Positions 37,894 through 47,193 of a stretch of DNA of 64,000 nucleotides are shown here, piece by piece. Position numbers and translations under genes: made by a program. The stretch comes from DASSKF01 sp035690725 (GTDB taxonomy: Bacteria > Actinomycetota > Actinomycetes > Actinomycetales > Dermatophilaceae), in NCBI GenBank assembly GCA_035690725.1, contig DASSKF010000117.1:10671-74670 (forward strand), read 5' to 3'. Each line of letters begins with the position of its first letter. Positions within the stretch are counted from its first letter, which is position 1. Below the pieces are notes generated by a model. That model saw only the letters and a program-made list of their open reading frames with translations. It ran no database searches and was not told where the DNA came from.

Positions 37894-39122
37894 AGGACCT
37901 CGAGTTCGGGGAGGGCGACAACGAGCTTCCCTCCCCAGGAGCGCACATCCGCCAGTTGCGCGGCGATCTCGTCACGAAGGTTCCACGGCATGATCAGCAC
38001 GTAGTCCGGCCGCGCGGGGGCCAACTCATCCACGGGACGGATGGGGATGTGGCTGCCGGGCAGGAACCTCCCATGCTTGAAGGGGTTCCGGTCCACGGCG
38101 AAGTTGATGAGGTCCGGCCGAATGCCACAGAAGTTCAGGAGTGTGTTGCCCTTGCCGGGCGCTCCGTACGCCACCACCTTCTCGCCACGCCGGCTGCAGC
38201 CGATGAGGAACTCGAGCAGGTCGTTGCGAGCCCTCGCCACTTGGTCCGCGAAGCCCTGGTGGCCCTGCACGGTGTGCAGTCCTGCGGCCGCCTCGTCAGC
38301 GAGCACCTGTTCGACCGCTTGGGACGGACGGGGGGCGGCCTCGCTCGGTGCCGACCACGTCCGCAACGAGCCTCCGTGGGTCGCGAGCTCCTCCACGTCC
38401 ACGACGGTCAGGCCGGCCGCCGCCAGCACCCGCTGCGTCGTCAACAACGACAAGTACGAGTAGTGCTCATGGTAGATGGTGTCGAACTCGTTTCCATCGA
38501 TGAGGCGCAGCAGGTGTGGGATCTCGATGCTGACGCGACCGGTGTCGCTGACCAGGGCCCGCAAGCCCCTGGCAAAGTCGACGATGTCCGGAACGTGTGC
38601 CAGGACATTGTTCGCCACGACCACGTCGGCCGGTCCGTGCGCGGCCGCCACCTTCGACCCGGTCTCCTCCCCCAGGAACATCACCTCGGTGGGCACGCCC
38701 TTCAGGCGAGCCGCTTCCGCGACGTTCGCCGCCGGCTCTATCCCCAGGCAGCGGATGCCCCGCGCGACGACGTGTTGCAGGAGGTAGCCGTCGTTGCTGG
38801 CCACCTCCACGACGAACGACTCGGGCCCCAGACCCAGGCGCTCGACGGCGTTGTCGACGTACTTGCGAGCATGGTTGATCCACGAGTCGCTGAACGAGGA
38901 GAAGTAGGCGTAGTGGCTGAAGATCTCCTCGCCCGACATGTAGGCGGGCAGCTGCACGAGCAGGCACGAGTCGCAGATGCGGACGTGGAGAGGGTAGAAC
39001 ACCTCGCCCTTGTCCAGCTCGTCCACCTGCAGGTACGTCTCACAGGGCGGGGAGACACCGAGGTCGACGAAGGTGGTGCGGAGCTCGGCCCCACAGAGGC
39101 GGCAGACCGGGTTCGTCGACAT
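37890..39122 (-). CDS. NDP-sugar C-methyltransferase
   Basis: The 410-residue protein is a TylCIII/TcaB9-type C-methyltransferase that makes branched sugars. The N-terminal zinc site is CRLCGAEL and ICDSCLLVQLP. The SAM loop VVEVASNDGYLLQHVV is intact. The catalytic segment IYHEHYSYLSL keeps the YHEH residues implicated in TcaB9. The C-terminal domain has AYGAPGKGNTLLNFCGI. It lies between an SDR epimerase and an acyltransferase with 1- to 4-base overlaps, so it acts with them on one sugar. Confidence 0.93.
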   Translation of the reverse strand: MSTNPVCRLCGAELRTTFVDLGVSPPCETYLQVDELDKGEVFYPLHVRICDSCLLVQLPAYMSGEEIFSHYAYFSSFSDSWINHARKYVDNAVERLGLGPESFVVEVASNDGYLLQHVVARGIRCLGIEPAANVAEAARLKGVPTEVMFLGEETGSKVAAAHGPADVVVANNVLAHVPDIVDFARGLRALVSDTGRVSIEIPHLLRLIDGNEFDTIYHEHYSYLSLLTTQRVLAAAGLTVVDVEELATHGGSLRTWSAPSEAAPRPSQAVEQVLADEAAAGLHTVQGHQGFADQVARARNDLLEFLIGCSRRGEKVVAYGAPGKGNTLLNFCGIRPDLINFAVDRNPFKHGRFLPGSHIPIRPVDELAPARPDYVLIMPWNLRDEIAAQLADVRSWGGKLVVALPELEVL

Positions 39123-40156
39123 CAGCTCGCCTCCACCGTCGGTCGCCGGAGCTCGCCATCGAGGTCCCCCGACGCGATCAGCTCACGCACCCGGTTGAGG
39201 CGCACGTAGCGCGGACCACCCCAGTCACCCGCCGTGAGCTCGAACCGCTCCATGTCACCGGCCAACTCGGCCACTCCCGCCCGGAACGTCCATTGCGGGG
39301 CGAACTCGGGGAGGCGGGAGGCGATCTTGGCGAAGCTGACACGGTAGTCCCGTGAGTCGGGCCCCGCTCCGTCAGCGAACGTCACTGGCGCGTCCATGTA
39401 CTGGGCGACCGCCTCTGCCACATCTCGGATCTGGACGACGTCCTCGTCGTGTCCGACGTTGAACGCCTCGTCGTGGACGAGCTTCCGATCTGCGTGGAGC
39501 ACCGCGAGGAAGGCGCGCGAGATGTCGGCGATGTGGACCAGAGGCCGCCAGGGGGTGCCGTCGGAGTTCAGGCGCACCTGTCGCTGCGTGAAGGCACTTC
39601 CCGTCAGGTTGTTCACGACCACGTCGGCCCGTAGGCGCGGCGACGAGCCGTACGCCGTGGCATTACGCAGGTAGGTCGGGCTGAAGGAGTTGTCCGCGAG
39701 GGCGGAGAGGGCGCGCTCCGCCATCACCTTGCTTTCCCCGTACGGAGTCACCGGGTTGAAGGGCGAATCCTCATTCACGGCGCTGTCACCGGCAGCACCG
39801 TAGAGGGAGCAGGACGAGGAGAAGAGGAACCGGGGGACGCCGGCCGCCTTCGCAGCCTTCGCCATGGCCTCCGCTCCCCCCACGTTGACCGAGTACGTCG
39901 CGTTCGGGTTGAGGTGCCCGATCGGGTCGTTGGAGATGGCAGCGAGGTGGACGACGGCATCGAAGCCCACGAGGGAAGAGGGGGCGACGTCGCGCACGTC
40001 CCCGGTCCACTGCTCGTAACCACTCGTCGGGGGGCCGAAGTCGCAGCCGTCGTACCAGCCTGCATCCAATCCCACCACGTCGTGGCCGACCGCTTGGAAC
40101 ACCGGAACGAGCACCTGACCGATGTAGCCCCGGTCCCCCGTCACGAGTACGCGCAT
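39122..40156 (-). CDS. NAD-dependent epimerase/dehydratase (SDR)
   Basis: A 344-residue extended SDR that acts on an NDP-sugar. The Rossmann motif is [14 protein letters not shown] (GxxGxxG), then [13 protein letters not shown], the catalytic [11 protein letters not shown] and [11 protein letters not shown] with Tyr-x-x-x-Lys. The ATG at 40156 has GGAGAGGGG upstream; a longer frame exists but looks non-coding. The specific reaction (4-epimerase, 4,6-dehydratase or 4-reductase) cannot be read from the sequence. Its stop overlaps the methyltransferase start. Confidence 0.92.
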   Translation of the reverse strand: MRVLVTGDRGYIGQVLVPVFQAVGHDVVGLDAGWYDGCDFGPPTSGYEQWTGDVRDVAPSSLVGFDAVVHLAAISNDPIGHLNPNATYSVNVGGAEAMAKAAKAAGVPRFLFSSSCSLYGAAGDSAVNEDSPFNPVTPYGESKVMAERALSALADNSFSPTYLRNATAYGSSPRLRADVVVNNLTGSAFTQRQVRLNSDGTPWRPLVHIADISRAFLAVLHADRKLVHDEAFNVGHDEDVVQIRDVAEAVAQYMDAPVTFADGAGPDSRDYRVSFAKIASRLPEFAPQWTFRAGVAELAGDMERFELTAGDWGGPRYVRLNRVRELIASGDLDGELRRPTVEAS

Positions 40157-40272
40157 GTCTCTACCCCTCTCCGAGTCAGCTTCATGTTCGCAGTTCCGCC
40201 CCCGTCGCACAGGCGCTTTGGTGAGAATGCCGGCGAGGACCCGTCGCAGGGGACCCGTCCGGAGGTAGCGTC

Positions 40273-41460
40273 GTGCACGTGGGCAACCCGGAGGCCGCGC
40301 TCGCCATCGCGACCATCATGCGCGAGACCGGGGGCTCTGGGGTCCAGAGCCATGTCGCGACACTCCGTCGGCACGTCGCGGGCACCCGCCGTCCATCGGC
40401 CCTGGTCACGCCGTTCTCCTCCGGATCGCCGCTCGTGGCACCGGTCTTCGGAGTTCGACGACTGGTCGAGCGTGTCGACGGCGACAGCGGCGTCTGGTGG
40501 TATCGACGGTGGCACGGTCACTACCTGGCACAGGCTCTCCGTGAGTCGCTGTCGAGCGCACCGTCGCCGGCCGTGATCTACGCCCAGTGCCCGGTTGCGG
40601 CCGACGCAGCCCTCCGCGTCCGGTCCAACGAACCCGTCGTGATGGCCGTGCACTTCAACATCTCGCAGGCCGACGAATGGGTCGACAAGGGACAGATCCG
40701 TCGAGACGGAAGCCTGTACCACTCGATCCGACGGTTCGAGGTGGAGGTCCTGTCCCGACTCGACGGGCTCGTCCACGTATCGGAGTTCATGCGGTCCGTC
40801 CTCGAGGAGCGCATTCCCGCCGTCCGAGACGTGCCGAGTCAGGTGATCCCGAACTGTGTCGGGCTGTCGCCACGGCCGACCACCCCGCCGACTCGTGACC
40901 TGGTCACGGTCGGATCCCTCGAGCCGCGCAAGAACCACGGCTACCTGCTCGAGGTGCTGGCGCTGGCTGCGGCTCGTGGACACCGGTACACCCTGACGGT
41001 CGTGGGAGATGGTCCCGATCGCGGCTTCCTGCGGTCACGAGCCCGTGCTCTCGGCGTGGACGACCTCGTGCACTTCGCGGGTCACCAACACGATGTGCCC
41101 GCTGTCCTGGCGCGCCACCGGCTCTACTGCCACGTGTCACGTATGGAGAGTTTCGGTATTGCCGTCGCCGAGGCCATGGCTGTGGGCCTGCCGGTCCTGG
41201 CGGCGCCTGTCGGGGGCGTGCCTGAGGTCGTGCGAGCCCTCGGGGCCGACGGGACGTGGCCGTTGGACCGGGCCTCGGAGGCCGCGGAGCGTCTGGTCCG
41301 CCTGATGTCGGACCCGAGCCGCCGTGCACGAATGGGCCGGGTCGCCCGGACGACGGCGCAGGAACGCTTCTCCAGCGAGGTCCAGGTCCCTCGGCTGCTC
41401 CAGTTCCTGGACATGGTCCGCGCCGGCCACGGGAGCACGCGGCCACGTCCTCACCGCTGA
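40273..41460 (+). CDS. Glycosyltransferase family 4
   Basis: A 395-residue GT-B glycosyltransferase. The donor-binding half has [35 protein letters not shown], and the E-x7-E motif [19 protein letters not shown]. The N-terminal acceptor half contains [15 protein letters not shown] text as [19 protein letters not shown] 40273 follows a GGAGG ribosome site by 7 bases. It is alone on the plus strand, and its last 10 bases overlap the end of the convergent GT4 gene. Confidence 0.94.
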   Translation: MHVGNPEAALAIATIMRETGGSGVQSHVATLRRHVAGTRRPSALVTPFSSGSPLVAPVFGVRRLVERVDGDSGVWWYRRWHGHYLAQALRESLSSAPSPAVIYAQCPVAADAALRVRSNEPVVMAVHFNISQADEWVDKGQIRRDGSLYHSIRRFEVEVLSRLDGLVHVSEFMRSVLEERIPAVRDVPSQVIPNCVGLSPRPTTPPTRDLVTVGSLEPRKNHGYLLEVLALAAARGHRYTLTVVGDGPDRGFLRSRARALGVDDLVHFAGHQHDVPAVLARHRLYCHVSRMESFGIAVAEAMAVGLPVLAAPVGGVPEVVRALGADGTWPLDRASEAAERLVRLMSDPSRRARMGRVARTTAQERFSSEVQVPRLLQFLDMVRAGHGSTRPRPHR

Positions 41461-42668
41461 CGTGCCACCTCCTCCCGGTCCAGCGGGTTCGTGCTCACGA
41501 AGCGGTAGATGTCCAGCAGTCGCGCCACGTTGTCCTCCGGGCTGAAGCGGTGGTGGTAGGACGATCGAGCACGCTCCCCGATGGCGACGGCTCCCCAGGG
41601 GTCGCGGTCGATGTGCGCCAGTTCGCGTGCGAGCGCCGATCGGTCACCCGCGCGGAAGAGCACGCCGTCCACCCGGTCGTTGATGAGCTCGGGGAACGAC
41701 CCGCTGGCGGGAGCGACCGGAGCCACCCCCGCGGCCATGGCCTCGACGGCCACGAGGCCGAATGTCTCCTCCCACTGGGACGGGACCACCGCCGCCAAGG
41801 ACCGTGACAACAGGGTTTGCGCGTCGGTCCGCGGCAGGAGGCCCGCCACGGTGACCGTCCCGTGTCGCTCAGCCCAGCTGCGCACCTGCGACTCCAGCGG
41901 GCCACCTCCCGCAATCACGAGTTGCAGCCTGCTGTCCACGTTCTGGGACCGGAACAGGTCCCAGGAACGCATCAGGAGCGGGAGGCCCTTGGCGGCATCC
42001 AGGCGTCCCACATAGGCAACGCGGTGCTCGCGACTCAGCTCGGGTTCCGGCCCGGGCGGGACGAAGTTGTGCTTGACGAAGACGCGGTCCGCAGGAAGTT
42101 CGAGAGCGGCCATGAGCTCACGTTGCGCGGCCGAGACGAAGATGTAGGCCGACACGAGGTGCCGCCAGGCCTGACGGTTGATGGCGTTGCCGAGGACGAC
42201 CGGCAGCGTCGCCGCCCGAGACCCTCGGTAGCAGCCGTGGATCAGCCCGGGCAGCCCGGAGCCGCGCGCGCAGGCGTGACACGGCGCTCCCTCACGGAAG
42301 AAGTCCCCGCTGGCACACAGCAGCTTGTAGTTGTGCAACGTGACGACCACCGGGACACCGACGTCCCGACACGCATACAGCACCGATGCGCTGAGCAACG
42401 GAAAGGTGTTGTGGATGTGGACGACGTCCGGGCGGTCTGCCTCGAGGGACCGGACCAGTTCACGGCGCACCTGTTCGTCCCAGATGCTACGGACGGGAAG
42501 TCCGGCCTTGCGCTGCAGCGACCACGTCGCGATGTCGTCGCTGCGCCGCTCGAAGTGTGCCACGTGGTGCCCGGCGGCACGGAGCTGCTCAGCCTCCTGG
42601 TCGACGACGTGGTTCTCACCGCTCGGAGCCTCGGAGCGGTAGCGACCGTGCACGAGCAGCACCTTCAC
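41451..42668 (-). CDS. Glycosyltransferase family 4
   Basis: A 405-residue GT-B enzyme. N-terminal half: VHIHNTFPLLSASVLYACRD and TLHNYKLLCASGDFFREG, then a Cys-rich CHACARGSG insertion. C-terminal half: RVAYVGRLDAAKGLPLLMRS, LVIAGGGPLESQV, and WEETFGLVAVEAMAAGVAPV with the E-x7-E donor motif. GTG 42668 overlaps the polymerase stop (GTGA), so it is translated with it. Donor and acceptor unknown. Confidence 0.94.
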   Translation of the reverse strand: MKVLLVHGRYRSEAPSGENHVVDQEAEQLRAAGHHVAHFERRSDDIATWSLQRKAGLPVRSIWDEQVRRELVRSLEADRPDVVHIHNTFPLLSASVLYACRDVGVPVVVTLHNYKLLCASGDFFREGAPCHACARGSGLPGLIHGCYRGSRAATLPVVLGNAINRQAWRHLVSAYIFVSAAQRELMAALELPADRVFVKHNFVPPGPEPELSREHRVAYVGRLDAAKGLPLLMRSWDLFRSQNVDSRLQLVIAGGGPLESQVRSWAERHGTVTVAGLLPRTDAQTLLSRSLAAVVPSQWEETFGLVAVEAMAAGVAPVAPASGSFPELINDRVDGVLFRAGDRSALARELAHIDRDPWGAVAIGERARSSYHHRFSPEDNVARLLDIYRFVSTNPLDREEVARQR

Positions 42669-43903
42669 GCTGAGCTCCGCCTCGGGGCGGGTGCGAGCAG
42701 TGATGCCGCCACGACCAGGTCGAGGAGGTACGGCGACGCGTCCCCGAGACCGGTCTCGGTCGAGGAGGCAACCACGCAGTAGACGATGAGGAAGAGCGCG
42801 ACCGCACGACGTGGACTACGCACCGTCGTCGCCGCCATGAACAACAGCAGGATGAGCACGAACGCCTGGACGACGATCCCGAACCACCCCTGGTCCACAT
42901 AGCTCGCCACCCAGTTGCTGTCGATCGGCATCCCGTCGAACGACTTGTTGGACAAGCCGGCGCCGAAGTACTGGTCGAAAGCGGGTCGTGGCGTGTTGAA
43001 CACGTCCGCCCACACCTTGGTCCGGCCGGTCAGCTGGGTGGCCTGCTGGGTCGTCTGTCCGCGCGAGGCCCACTGCACGAGCGCGGGTGCGAACAGCGTC
43101 GCGGCGACGATCGCCACCACGAGGCTCGACACCGAGGTCCGTCGGACGCGCGCGTGTCCGAGGAAGAGACTCGCCGAGGCCACCGCGAGCCCGATGATGG
43201 CCGCGACGATGGCCGTACGGGTGTGCGTCCCGACCAGGATGGCGACGCCGAATGCGATGGCGAGCAGGGCATGGCGCCCGCCGATGACTCGGCACAGCCA
43301 CAGCACGGCCGACGTGCCGACGAGTACCGCCGCGTAGTGGGCGACCTGTGTCGGTGGGATCGGCCACAAGGCACCGGACAGCCGGCCTTCGAAGGAGAAC
43401 GCCTTGCCGGGTGAGAGCACCATACCGACGAAGACCGACGCGAGGATCGCCCAGAGGCACAGTCGATGTGCCCGGAGGAGCGGGAGCTCATGTCGTCCCC
43501 ACCACGGGGTGAGCAACCACAAGCAGACCACGAAGCCGCAGAGGCGCAGCGCTCGATAGGTCGACGCCACGAGGAACTCGTTGTGCAGGCTGACCGCGAG
43601 CGACACGACCGCGAGCACGGACAGCAGCGCCAACAGCACATTGGGCCGCACCACCATGCGCGGGTTCGCGATCAGGGCGAGGAGCAACGCCACCCCCAGC
43701 GAGCCCTGCGCGAGCAGCTGGGCCACGGAGTGCGGGATCGGAACCAGGGTCTCGTTCCCCGAGGGCGCGAGAACGTTGAAGAACAAGGCGCCCCAGACGA
43801 GGACCACCAGCGTGGGCACCTGCTTCTCCCGCGTCCGGGACGCCCCGGACGCGATCGGCACCCGCCGTACCCTCGCCGCGGGCGTGGAGAGGGGACCGCT
43901 CAC
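42665..43903 (-). CDS. O-antigen ligase/polymerase (Wzy-like) membrane protein
   Basis: A 412-residue protein with about 11 to 12 hydrophobic helices and one large loop (about residues 290-335) containing RGQTTQQATQLTGRTKVWAD, the region that matches the O-antigen ligase/Wzy domain. It would polymerise repeat units outside the membrane. GTG 43903 overlaps the stop of the first Wzz-like gene. Because flippase, Wzz-like proteins and priming transferase are all present, polymerase is more likely than ligase. Confidence 0.88.
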   Translation of the reverse strand: MSGPLSTPAARVRRVPIASGASRTREKQVPTLVVLVWGALFFNVLAPSGNETLVPIPHSVAQLLAQGSLGVALLLALIANPRMVVRPNVLLALLSVLAVVSLAVSLHNEFLVASTYRALRLCGFVVCLWLLTPWWGRHELPLLRAHRLCLWAILASVFVGMVLSPGKAFSFEGRLSGALWPIPPTQVAHYAAVLVGTSAVLWLCRVIGGRHALLAIAFGVAILVGTHTRTAIVAAIIGLAVASASLFLGHARVRRTSVSSLVVAIVAATLFAPALVQWASRGQTTQQATQLTGRTKVWADVFNTPRPAFDQYFGAGLSNKSFDGMPIDSNWVASYVDQGWFGIVVQAFVLILLLFMAATTVRSPRRAVALFLIVYCVVASSTETGLGDASPYLLDLVVAASLLAPAPRRSSA

Positions 43904-45549
43904 TCCTGCACCTGCTCCGCTGGCTGCTCCCCCGGCGGCGGCGCTTCGGTCATCCCCCAGCTCTCATCCGTCGGGTCCGTGCCGACCATCATCGCGAACG
44001 GCATGGCGACTCCGGAGGAGCGGACGAGTTCGGCAACGGTCTGGAGCAGCTCGGCGGTGGAGGTCCCCGCCGTGACGAGGGGGACGATCTGATCCGTCCA
44101 GGTCCGGAGCGTGGACACATCGAGGGCAGGGTCGACCTCGACCAGTGCGAGCGTGACGTCCGCCGACTCCCATGCGGCGCGGTGCTCGCCGCCGAGGGAC
44201 GAGCCCGGCGCCCCCAGCCGGGGCCCGACGGCCAGTGCCGGAGAACCGGCGGGACGGACGACCTCCATCATCGTCGCGTACTCCTCACCGTCGGTTCGCG
44301 ACTCACGACCCCGCCGCTTCGCCACCTCGGCCAGCTCTCCCCGCTCGCTGAGGTCGACAAGGAAGACCGAGCGACCCAGCTGCGCCAGCCGCAGGGCGAG
44401 CTCGCTGACCACGAGGGCCGCGACGGGGGCATTTCCGAGGGCGGCGAGGGCAAGTCCGGTGCGGTTCCGACCGCCGGAGACCCCCGTGATGCCGCGTCGC
44501 GGTCCGGGCGAGCTCGGCGATCCCGCACTGAGCGCGGTCTCCAGGCCGTGCGCGAGGATGTCGAGGTCCCGCTGGCGAGGCGTCCCTCCTCGCTGACGCC
44601 CCCTCGTCGGAAGCCAGTCTCGAGGCGCACGTCCGTGACCTCGCCAGGCAACGCTGTAACGCACCGGGACCTCCAGTGCCAGGGCGACCTCCTGGCGGCG
44701 CCGGACCCGCTCTGAGGTGAGGGCCTGGAACAGGACCAGACCCGCACCGAGGGCCAGGCCCAGGACTCCGCCGGACAGGACCCGCAGAACCGCTGCCCGC
44801 TTGGCAGAGAAGGGAACCGCCTGCACGGGGTCGATGACGTGCGTCGACACGACTGCCGCGTCCGTCTGCAGCGTCGCCTCCTCGATCGCCTGCTGCATGC
44901 TGGTGATCTGCGAGTTGAGCTGGGTCCGTTCGGCCAGGATGTCCGACGCGTGGCTCTTGCCCCCAGCACCCTCTTCGCTGAGCGTGTTGTACTGCCCCGT
45001 GAGGATGTCGACCTGGTGCTGCAGCGAGACGATGCGCTTCTGGTAGCCGGAGACGAGCCCGTGGCTGAGCGAGCGAAGCTGCTCGGACCGAAATGACAGG
45101 TACTCCTTGACCAGGGCGCGCGCTCGCGTCACCGCCTCGGACTCCGTCGGTGCCGAGACCGTGAGCCGCAGGACCTGATCCGTGATGGTCTCGGGCACCA
45201 CCTCGGACTCGAACTCCTTGGCCGAGATGCCCAACGCCAGCTCGTGGATCACCCCAGTGGCCACCTCCCTCGTGTTGAGGAAGCTCACGTCGGTGGCCAT
45301 CGCCTGTGCCGGGTCCGTGCCGGACGGGTGGGCGAGAAGGAGAGTGACCGTGGCCGAGCTCGTCGGAGGGACCAGCACGACGCTGGCCATGCCGAGCAGT
45401 GCCCCGAGCGCCGCGATGCCCACCCAGGTGCGCCACCTGCGCCGAAGGGTCTTGCGCAGGTAGTGCCACGTGCTCAACAGCGGCCGCGGAGAGCCGCCAG
45501 CGTCGAAGTCGAGGTCCTCCTCCTCGATGCGCCAACCGACGCTCATCAT
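43900..45549 (-). CDS. Wzz-like chain-length protein with degenerate kinase domain
   Basis: A 549-residue protein. Two membrane helices, WVGIAALGALLGMASVVLV (about 42-60) and one near 256-276, flank a coiled-coil-rich extracellular part with SYLSLKYR-like text QLRSLSHGLVSGYQKRIVSL. The cytoplasmic half resembles a bacterial tyrosine kinase: SELALRLAQLGRSVFLVDLS corresponds to the Walker A' strand, but the P-loop before it reads GNAPVAALV instead of GxGKST. The C-terminus has no tyrosine cluster. It would control chain length but not phosphorylate. Its ATG overlaps the next upstream gene's stop. Confidence 0.85.
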   Translation of the reverse strand: MMSVGWRIEEEDLDFDAGGSPRPLLSTWHYLRKTLRRRWRTWVGIAALGALLGMASVVLVPPTSSATVTLLLAHPSGTDPAQAMATDVSFLNTREVATGVIHELALGISAKEFESEVVPETITDQVLRLTVSAPTESEAVTRARALVKEYLSFRSEQLRSLSHGLVSGYQKRIVSLQHQVDILTGQYNTLSEEGAGGKSHASDILAERTQLNSQITSMQQAIEEATLQTDAAVVSTHVIDPVQAVPFSAKRAAVLRVLSGGVLGLALGAGLVLFQALTSERVRRRQEVALALEVPVRYSVAWRGHGRAPRDWLPTRGRQRGGTPRQRDLDILAHGLETALSAGSPSSPGPRRGITGVSGGRNRTGLALAALGNAPVAALVVSELALRLAQLGRSVFLVDLSERGELAEVAKRRGRESRTDGEEYATMMEVVRPAGSPALAVGPRLGAPGSSLGGEHRAAWESADVTLALVEVDPALDVSTLRTWTDQIVPLVTAGTSTAELLQTVAELVRSSGVAMPFAMMVGTDPTDESWGMTEAPPPGEQPAEQVQE

Positions 45550-47126
45550 GTCAACCGCCTCCGCGACGCGGGCTGCGCCGGCCCACCGGACGTGACCGAA
45601 CCGGTCATGAGGGTGGGAAGGGAGGCCTGGTGCTCTCGCTCGGTGGGAAGGAGGCGCCCGGACGTCCGGTCGAGCGGATCCGGGTCGGCCACGACGAGTC
45701 CGTCGATCGGGTGGTTCGCCTCGTCCGCAGCCACGGCGGTCCGGGCCATGTCGTCGAGTGTCGCCGACCCGGACGACACGGCGAGGAGGGTCGTGGCAGG
45801 TGACGCCTCGGGGATGTCGATGCGTGGCTTCGTCCGGTCGAGCACAACCACGTGGACGACGAGGTCCGCGTCCTCGGACACCTCGTGGTCACCGACCAGG
45901 AGTTGCGGGCGTCGGTCGGCGGACTGTGGGAAACGGGAGCAGGCCGCCCAGAGGGTCTCTGCCGACTCATGTGTCTGTGTGGGGAGGAGCTGTGTTCGCA
46001 TGCCGCGGGACGCGGCGAACGACGCCAGCTGTGGACCGACGGCGAGAGCCCGCAGGTCGTCCGCGAGCGACAGCACGACGACGTGGTTCCGGCTCCCGCC
46101 CGAGCCCCCCTCCGCGGTCGACGAACGGCCCGTGACGGCGCGAAGCATCTGGTGCAGGCTCCACTGGTCGACGTGGTCGGGCTCGTAGGACAGCAGGAGG
46201 GTCGTCCACCCGGCCGCCGCCTTCGTGGCCCGACTGTGCAGCGAGGCGAGGACGGGTACGGCGATCGAGTCGGCGAGCTGGTCGCGCGAGCGCAGCCGCT
46301 TGTCACGACGGCCGGTGGACACGACGACCGTGGTCGCCAGGACGAGCGTGGCCAGTAGTCCCGCCAGGCCGTAGAGGCCGATACGGAGGGGGACCGAGGC
46401 CTTCTCGGCGGGAGACGCCTGCTGGATGACACGTGCGTCGCCCCCGGGCTGCCCCGACAGCAGGTCCTTGCCTCCCGAGAGCTCCTTCTCCAGCTGGTCG
46501 ATCTGGAGCACGACGCTCGCCTGTTGGGCGGTCAGCTCCGCCAAGGCCGCGGCATCGGCCTTGCCGGCCGTCGAGTTGTGCGGCTCCGTCTCCAGGCGCG
46601 CAGACGTCTTCTTCATCTCCCGCGTCACGGCCGCGAGGCTGCCCTTGAGCGTCTGGCGGCGGTCCTCCAGTGCCAGGCGCTGGTCCTGGCTCAGGGTGAC
46701 CAACGTCGAGGCCAGGTAGTTCACGTCAGCGGTTGCGACGGCCCGGGTGATGGCTTCCGCCCGCACAGCGGTCTCGGCACTGCTCGTGATCTGGAGGACG
46801 TCGTCGGTCGAAGCGGCCACCTCGACGGAGGACTGCATCTCCTCGGCGGTCATGCGTGGGGTGACGGCATGGCCGGCCGGACCCAGGACGACGTCGCTGA
46901 GGGCGATCTGGGCCTGGGTGTCGACCTGACGCGACTGGTCCTGACCGCTTGGGTCCGGCGAGCCGAGCGGTAGCAGCACCAGACTCGTGCTCTGGTAGAC
47001 GTCGGGTCGCGAGTAGCCGAAGTAGGCACCGCCCAACGCTCCGAGCAGGACGATCACGGCGAGAATGCGTGCGCGCCGACGCAGAATCGCCCACGCCGAC
47101 CGAAGGTCGACGATTTGCTCACTCAC
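45546..47126 (-). CDS. Wzz-like chain-length protein with degenerate kinase domain
   Basis: A 526-residue paralogue of the neighbouring Wzz-like protein. It begins LRSAWAILRRRARILAVIVL with helix one at about 19-40, has a long helical outer part including SQDQRLALEDRRQTLKGSLA, and a second helix near 250-270 (YGLAGLLATLVLATTVVVST). The cytoplasmic part, NHVVVLSLADDLRALAVGPQ onward, has the place of a kinase domain but no P-loop and no tyrosine tail. GTG 47126 follows a GGGGGAG ribosome site. It may form a mixed complex with the other Wzz-like protein. Confidence 0.82.
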   Translation of the reverse strand: MSEQIVDLRSAWAILRRRARILAVIVLLGALGGAYFGYSRPDVYQSTSLVLLPLGSPDPSGQDQSRQVDTQAQIALSDVVLGPAGHAVTPRMTAEEMQSSVEVAASTDDVLQITSSAETAVRAEAITRAVATADVNYLASTLVTLSQDQRLALEDRRQTLKGSLAAVTREMKKTSARLETEPHNSTAGKADAAALAELTAQQASVVLQIDQLEKELSGGKDLLSGQPGGDARVIQQASPAEKASVPLRIGLYGLAGLLATLVLATTVVVSTGRRDKRLRSRDQLADSIAVPVLASLHSRATKAAAGWTTLLLSYEPDHVDQWSLHQMLRAVTGRSSTAEGGSGGSRNHVVVLSLADDLRALAVGPQLASFAASRGMRTQLLPTQTHESAETLWAACSRFPQSADRRPQLLVGDHEVSEDADLVVHVVVLDRTKPRIDIPEASPATTLLAVSSGSATLDDMARTAVAADEANHPIDGLVVADPDPLDRTSGRLLPTEREHQASLPTLMTGSVTSGGPAQPASRRRLT

Positions 47127-47193
47127 GGCTCCCCCTCGTTGTCGCCGATGACGTTTCTCAGCCTAACGACGGCCCGGCCGATGTCAGGCGGAA

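Noticed and set aside
40266..40281. Leaderless start at GTG 40279 for the GT4 gene
   Set aside because: A GGAGG ribosome site at 40261-40265 is correctly spaced for the GTG at 40273, so ordinary initiation is more likely.
43900..47126. Active bacterial tyrosine kinases
   Set aside because: The nucleotide-binding P-loop and tyrosine tail expected for BY-kinases are missing in both proteins.
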